Made by a program: the position numbers and the translations under genes
Shown here: piece by piece, positions 34,525 to 40,272 of the stretch
Position numbering within the stretch: the stretch's first letter is position 1
Layout of the letters: each line of letters begins with the position of its first letter
The notes under the pieces: generated by a model
The model's database searches: none
Told to the model about the DNA's origin: nothing
The model's input: only the letters and a program-made list of their open reading frames with translations
NCBI GenBank assembly: GCA_964426945.1
Contig: CAYRSS010000038.1
Span: 1 to 40,272 of the forward strand
DNA from: CAYRSS01 sp964426945
Lineage (GTDB): Bacteria > Planctomycetota > Phycisphaerae > UBA1845
Direction: 5' to 3'
DNA: 40,272 bases

Positions 34525-35388
34525 TCAAGTGCGCCGCCTGCCGACGTACCAACCCCCGCCCAGCGATTGCTCGACGGACACGGCGGACGCGGGGAGTAAG
34601 TCGCCTTCTTCAAGCTCCGGCTCGCGCGGGGCGACGCGAATGAAGCCTGCACAATCGAAGTCCAATCTCGATCCCGTCTCGAAGAAGTGTACGCCTGCCT
34701 CCCGAAGTGACACAGCCCTCACGCGGAAGAGCCCGATCCACGAGGGCCTGCGAACGCTGAAGAACTGGCTGGGGGCGGCTGGCGGCGTGTGGTTGTCCGC
34801 TGCGCGGTTGAGCGCGGCCCGGCTCAGCTCGAATCTCAGCCGCAGCGGCCACGATGTCAGGAGGGCTGACGCGATCAGCACCAGGCAGACCGGGATGATG
34901 ATCCACACGCCGCGCCGACGGGGACGACCGACGAGCACGTCGGGATTCACGCGCCGCGCCTCCGCCCGCGCCTGGGCTCGGCAGAGCCAACTGATGACGA
35001 CCCACGGCACGAGCACCACGAAGGCCAGCGCGTGGATGCAAAGCCCGAACGGCAGATCCTCGCCGGGCGTGGAGCTATCCAGCAGCAGGAACAGGCTGAA
35101 CGCCGCAAGGAGCAGCGTAAGCCACCACGCCGGGGGATCGCGATACTTCACCCACCACGGTGGCCACAGGCGTGGGTGGCGGAAGGTGCCGAACACGTCG
35201 GCGTCAAACGCCCCGCCGCACTCGGGGCAGACATCCTTCGTCAGCCCGCGGAGCGAGTAGTCGCAGTCGATGCAGCGAGCCTCCTCCAGCCGCTCAAGGC
35301 GCGTCTGCTCGTCGAGCCGCGGGCGATCGGCCGGCGGCGGAGCGGAACCGGGTGCAGGGGCGGCTTCATCGGGCATGATCGCAGCCAT
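34525..35388 (-). CDS. Zinc-ribbon membrane protein of unknown function
   Basis: 287 residues. The N-terminal region (about 38-60) carries two CxxC knuckles, CIDC and CPEC, around YSLRGL, a short zinc ribbon. Membrane helices follow at about 86-103 (WWLTLLLAAFSLFLLLD), 114-135 (LCIHALAFVVLVPWVVISW) and 160-178 (GVWIIIPVCLVLIASALLTSW), then a C-terminal soluble domain. CxxC-YxLRGL ribbons on small membrane proteins are seen repeatedly in planctomycete genomes; the role is not known to me. ATG at 35388. It ends 12 nt from the tract at 34468-34507. Confidence 0.78.
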   Translation of the reverse strand: MAAIMPDEAAPAPGSAPPPADRPRLDEQTRLERLEEARCIDCDYSLRGLTKDVCPECGGAFDADVFGTFRHPRLWPPWWVKYRDPPAWWLTLLLAAFSLFLLLDSSTPGEDLPFGLCIHALAFVVLVPWVVISWLCRAQARAEARRVNPDVLVGRPRRRGVWIIIPVCLVLIASALLTSWPLRLRFELSRAALNRAADNHTPPAAPSQFFSVRRPSWIGLFRVRAVSLREAGVHFFETGSRLDFDCAGFIRVAPREPELEEGDLLPASAVSVEQSLGGGWYVGRRRT

Positions 35389-35528
35389 TCTACGGTCGGC
35401 GGTCGTACCGCGTTCAATTCACGGTCACGGCGTCACGCACGGGGGCGGGCAGGATGGCGTTGGACGCTCCTTGGGCGTGCGCATGGGCACAGCCGGGAAC
35501 GCTCTCCGCGCTCGACACCCTCCCCCTA

Positions 35529-35549
35529 CCCCTCCCTGCGAGGGAGGGG
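35529..35549. repeat. GC-rich palindrome CCCCTCCCT-GCG-AGGGAGGGG
   Basis: A perfect 9-bp stem with a 3-nt loop in the 285-nt gap 35389-35673. It has no T-run, so it does not look like a terminator. The gap also holds the 8-nt repeat tract from 35600. Nothing else was recognised in it. Confidence 0.65.
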
Positions 35550-35599
35550 CGGCAGAGGGGCGGCTCCCACCAGCCCGACTTCCTGCTCTCACGATCCCG

Positions 35600-35673
35600 C
35601 GTTTGCGCGTTCCGCCGTATCCGAGTTTCCGCGTTTCCCCGTTCCGCGTTTCGGCGTTTTGGCGTTTTGGCTT
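35600..35673. repeat. Degenerate 8-nt tandem repeat tract, unit CGTTTNNN
   Basis: About nine units, for example CGTTTGCG, CGTTTCCC, CGTTTCGG, CGTTTTGG, CGTTTTGG, ending right at the TAA stop of the M24 peptidase gene (35674-35676, read on the minus strand). It has the same unit and the same orientation to a minus-strand stop as the tract at 10742-10876. Confidence 0.8.
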
Positions 35674-37077
35674 TTACCCCGCTCCCACCAGCTTCGCCAC
35701 GTCGTCCGCGGTCTTGGGCATCGCGGCGGTGAGGATTTCGGGGCCGCCGGTTGCGCGGACGCAGATCGTGTCCTCGACGCGGATGCCGCCGAAGTTGTCG
35801 CGCAAGAGGGCGTCTACCTTCGGGCGGTTGATCCGGTCGCGGTGCGGGCCGAGCAGGCCGTCGTGTCGGAAGATCGCAGGCACGAGGTAGAGGCCCGGCT
35901 CGATGGTGCAGCACCTGCCCGGCACGAGGTCGTGATCGAGGCGGAGGAACTTGTCGCCGAAGCGCGTCGACCGCTGGCGGCCGGAGGCGTAGGCGATCAG
36001 TTCCTCGCCGTAGTCTTCCATGTCGTGGACGTCGAGCCCGATGAGGTGACCCAGCCCGTGCACGAAGAAGAGCGTGTGCACGCCCTCGTCGACGAGCGCG
36101 GCGGGGTCGCCGGGCTTGAGAAGCTCAGCGGCGATCAGCCCTTCGACGATGATGCGCGCGGCGAGGTTGTGCAGATCGCGGAAGCGGCGGCCGGGGACCG
36201 CGGCCGCGATGGCCTCGCTGTTGGCCCGCGCGACGGTGTCATAGAGATGTCGCTGGATGGGCGTCCACGTGCCATCGGTCGGCCAGACGCGGGTCATGTC
36301 AGAGGCGTAGCAGGTGGGCCCCTCACAACCCGCGTCGCACAGCAGCAGCCGTCCCGGGGCCAGCTTGTTGGGATAGCCGCCCGCATGGAGGACCTCGCCG
36401 TGGATCGAGATGATCGGCGTGAACGAGGGCTCGCAGTGGTGCGCGGTGTACACGGCGAGCAGCGCCGCGGCGACGTCGGCCTCGCCGCGCCCTGTCTTGG
36501 TGGCCTTGATCGCGGCGAGCTGTGCGTCGACCGAGACGGTGGCCGCGAACCGCATGGCGGCCAGCTCGTGCTCGTCCTTGATGTGGCGCAGGGCGGCGAT
36601 GGCCAGCCGCTCGTCGGGAGAGGCGGGCTCGAGGCCAAGCTTCTGCGCCTGGGCCAGCGTCGGAATGCAGGGCGGGGCGAGATACGCCGCCTGGCGACCG
36701 GCCAGCAGCGCGGCGAGGTCGTCCGGCGAAGCACACGCTGCGGCGCTGACGCCGGCGGCCGCGGCGAGGTCGGCATCCTCCGGCGGCGCGCCCATCCACA
36801 CCGCGTCGTCGATCGTCGCGGGGACGCGCAGTAGCCGACAGCCGCGGTCCCCATCGCCGCCCGGCTCGATCAGCCACCCCGCGCCTTCCAGCGGCGGGCC
36901 GCCGAAGTACAGGTGCGTGCTGCCCGGACGGAAGGGATAGGTGTTGTTGGGGTAGTTTCGCGCCCGCGGCCTGCCGGAAAAGATGACCAGCGGTCGGCTG
37001 AGGCGCGCGGCGAGCGCCGCACGGCGTTGGCGATAGACATCAGGCGGTGAGGCGAGGGTGAGGTGCGTGGTGCTCAT
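35674..37077 (-). CDS. Xaa-Pro aminopeptidase-like M24B metallopeptidase
   Basis: 467 residues from the ATG at 37077; the longer frame runs through the divergent promoter region. An N-terminal AMP_N domain (about 10-160, with NYPNNTYPFRPGSTHLYFGG) precedes a pita-bread M24 domain. The five metal ligands are present: Asp248 (LLLCDAGCE), Asp260 (YASDMTRVWP), His344 (GHLIGLDVHD), Glu393 (TIEPGLY) and Glu435 (RVEDTI). The family removes the N-terminal residue before proline; prolidase is the alternative. No signal peptide, so cytoplasmic. It is divergent from the peptide symporter. Its stop abuts the 8-nt repeat tract. Confidence 0.92.
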   Translation of the reverse strand: MSTTHLTLASPPDVYRQRRAALAARLSRPLVIFSGRPRARNYPNNTYPFRPGSTHLYFGGPPLEGAGWLIEPGGDGDRGCRLLRVPATIDDAVWMGAPPEDADLAAAAGVSAAACASPDDLAALLAGRQAAYLAPPCIPTLAQAQKLGLEPASPDERLAIAALRHIKDEHELAAMRFAATVSVDAQLAAIKATKTGRGEADVAAALLAVYTAHHCEPSFTPIISIHGEVLHAGGYPNKLAPGRLLLCDAGCEGPTCYASDMTRVWPTDGTWTPIQRHLYDTVARANSEAIAAAVPGRRFRDLHNLAARIIVEGLIAAELLKPGDPAALVDEGVHTLFFVHGLGHLIGLDVHDMEDYGEELIAYASGRQRSTRFGDKFLRLDHDLVPGRCCTIEPGLYLVPAIFRHDGLLGPHRDRINRPKVDALLRDNFGGIRVEDTICVRATGGPEILTAAMPKTADDVAKLVGAG

Positions 37078-37155
37078 GCGCACCGTTGTAGCCGAAGCCC
37101 CGCGGCGCGGAAATCCCGCGGGCCCTCGCCGGTCACGCCTGCTTTCAGTTTTACT

Positions 37156-37183
37156 TTGCCCCCTCGCCGCTTTGGGGTATGCT
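37156..37183 (+). promoter_or_regulatory. Candidate sigma70-type promoter of the POT symporter gene
   Basis: TTGCCC (37156-37161), 16-nt spacer, TATGCT (37178-37183) on the plus strand. It would give a leader of about 125 nt before the GTG at 37317; no known riboswitch was recognised in that leader. Sequence-based prediction. Confidence 0.45.
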
Positions 37184-37316
37184 CCGGCCCACTGTCCGAG
37201 GCGGCCGCCGGCGCGGAGAGTCACTCGCCGAAATCGCCGACACCGGACGCGGCCCGTGCCGCAGAGATGCGCACCCAGGACCGAACCCGACCGCTTCGCC
37301 CCAGGAGGCCCACTAC

Positions 37317-39539
<2,223 letters not shown>

Positions 39540-39803
39540 CGGCGAGGCGGCGGGCGGGCGAAGTTCCGTCGACCGGCGACAAGCCCAGACCCGCGCGCCC
39601 CGGCCCGCGCGTGCGCCGCGGCTCGGCGTGACCCCCGCCGCGGCCCGGGTCTCGCGACTCGGCTGGGCCTCGACCGCGCCACGGGCCGCGGTTATCGGAC
39701 GCCGGAGCGCCGCCCGCAAGCCGCGTCCGCGCCACCGGCGTTTTGCCCCCCCGGAGGCGATTGACGGCCGCCCGGCCAGCCGATACCTTCCGCACCAGAT
39801 TGA

Positions 39804-39878
39804 CGGGGCGTAGCTCAGCTTGGCTAGAGCGCAGCGTTCGGGACGCTGAGGTCGCAAGTTCAAATCTTGTCGCCCCGA
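39804..39878 (+). tRNA. tRNA-Pro (anticodon CGG)
   Basis: 75 nt folding as a cloverleaf: acceptor CGGGGCG/CGCCCCG (7 bp), D stem GCTC/GAGC, anticodon stem CAGCG/CGCTG with loop TTCGGGA (CGG at 34-36), T stem GCAAG/CTTGT with loop TTCAAAT, discriminator A. No CCA is encoded. The 3' end overlaps the stop region of the recombinase gene on the other strand. Confidence 0.95.
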
Positions 39879-40272
39879 CTTTTCGAGAGATCAAGCCCTT
39901 CGGCGAGCACGTCGAAGGGCTTTCTCGTTGTAAACACGAGGTTTGCGCCGTCCAGCCGGCAGTTCAAACAGACGATTTCGAGCAGGCGGCGCTTGGTGGC
40001 GTAGTCGGCCGTAACCCACTGTTCTTGCAGGGTTTGCGAGAGTTCAAACGCTTTCGCCGCCAGTTCGGCCGTCTCATCGTGGGAGCGGTCCAGCACGTCC
40101 AGTTGCAGCTTGATCGACGCCAGGCGGTCGCGGAGCTCCGTGTGCTTGCGGGCGAAGGTCTCCTGGTCCACGTCGTCGGATAGCCGCAGGTTGAGCAGCC
40201 GGTCCTGCTGATTGACGAGCAGCGACGCCTGCCGCGTCAGTTCCTCCCGCTGGGCGCGGGAGTCCCGCTGCG
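39860..40272 (-). CDS. Large serine recombinase, C-terminal end (partial, runs off the right edge)
   Basis: About 137 residues are in the window. It reads in frame from the right edge (QRDSRAQREELTRQASLLVN) through a coiled-coil segment (LLNLRLSDDVDQETFARKHT, LRDRLASIKLQLDVLDRS) to TKRRLLEIVCLNCRLDGANL and TRKPFDVLAEGLDL, then stops with SRGDKI. This is the C-terminal pattern of large serine site-specific recombinases (coiled coil after the zinc domain); the catalytic N-terminal domain is beyond the window. Its last codons and TGA (39860-39862) lie in the antisense of the tRNA-Pro 3' half. The start and the partner att site are not visible. Confidence 0.82.
   Translation of the reverse strand, partial: QRDSRAQREELTRQASLLVNQQDRLLNLRLSDDVDQETFARKHTELRDRLASIKLQLDVLDRSHDETAELAAKAFELSQTLQEQWVTADYATKRRLLEIVCLNCRLDGANLVFTTRKPFDVLAEGLDLSKSRGDKI
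39893..39922 (+). terminator. Hairpin just after the tRNA gene
   Basis: A perfect 10-bp stem AAGCCCTTCG/CGAAGGGCTT with a 10-nt loop, 14 nt after the tRNA. Only a short T-run follows (TTTCTCG), so it may be a weak terminator. It lies inside the recombinase coding sequence, so it could also be coincidental. Confidence 0.4.

Noticed and set aside
39893..39922. Hairpin considered as an att palindrome for the recombinase
   Set aside because: It lies inside the recombinase coding sequence and is not duplicated in the visible window; there is too little to call it an att site.

Overview
This is 40.3 kb of GC-rich DNA, densely packed on both strands, with one tRNA gene and no rRNA. The gene content fits a Gram-negative member of the Planctomycetota, possibly a Phycisphaerae-like lineage. 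The clues are LPS-assembly genes, a secreted FG-GAP protein with a dockerin-like tail, a CxxC zinc-ribbon membrane protein with a YSLRGL motif, and short prepilin operons. This placement is an inference from family content, not from a marker gene.

Layout, left to right. 49-1572: an ALDH7-type aldehyde dehydrogenase. 1845-3492: three overlapping type II/IV pseudopilin genes. 3509-13279: a nine-gene minus-strand operon (moxR, four-helix-bundle gene, DUF58, lipoprotein, batA, batB, batC-like TPR, batD, batE-like). 13561-15243: a secreted FG-GAP protein. 15293-16993: a PAS/GAF/receiver signalling protein. 17250-21202: a lipid/LPS operon (heptosyltransferase, Kdo-kinase-like protein, glycosyltransferase 4, plsY). 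21265-22149: a folD homologue with altered catalytic residues. 22198-23766: a membrane M48 protease. 23941-24825: a helical exported protein with a clear terminator. 24916-25941: tsaD. 25962-28310: rph, a lipoprotein gene and rdgB. 28520-28936: an SRPBCC protein. 29116-31659: glycosyltransferase 4, thiL and tsaE. 31723-33063: an exported beta-propeller-like protein. 33079-39539: M19 dipeptidase, zinc-ribbon protein, M24 peptidase and a POT peptide symporter. 39804-39878: tRNA-Pro(CGG). 39860 to the right edge: the C-terminal end of a large serine recombinase.

Functionally, MoxR, DUF58 and the Bat proteins form the conserved chaperone-ATPase plus von Willebrand A membrane system. The M19 dipeptidase, the M24 aminopeptidase-like enzyme and the POT transporter look like a peptide-use group. 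TsaD and TsaE are both parts of the tRNA t6A machinery but sit in separate operons.

The most unusual signals lie in the spaces between genes. A four-helix-bundle gene is flanked by 34-bp imperfect inverted repeats and sits as a cassette inside the moxR-DUF58 operon. Two tracts of an 8-nt CGTTTNNN repeat, plus the right arm of that cassette, each begin exactly at the stop codon of a minus-strand gene, and one tract is read in frame as the N-terminus of the next lipoprotein. A separate 27-bp inverted-repeat element and a 10-nt periodic tract also lie just beyond gene ends. At the right edge the recombinase gene terminates inside the tRNA-Pro gene, which marks the likely boundary of an integrated element. 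Two protein-level oddities stand out: the FolD homologue lacks the catalytic Lys, Gln and Asp, and the POT transporter carries about 187 extra residues in the loop between helices 9 and 10, where animal PepT1 has its extracellular domain.
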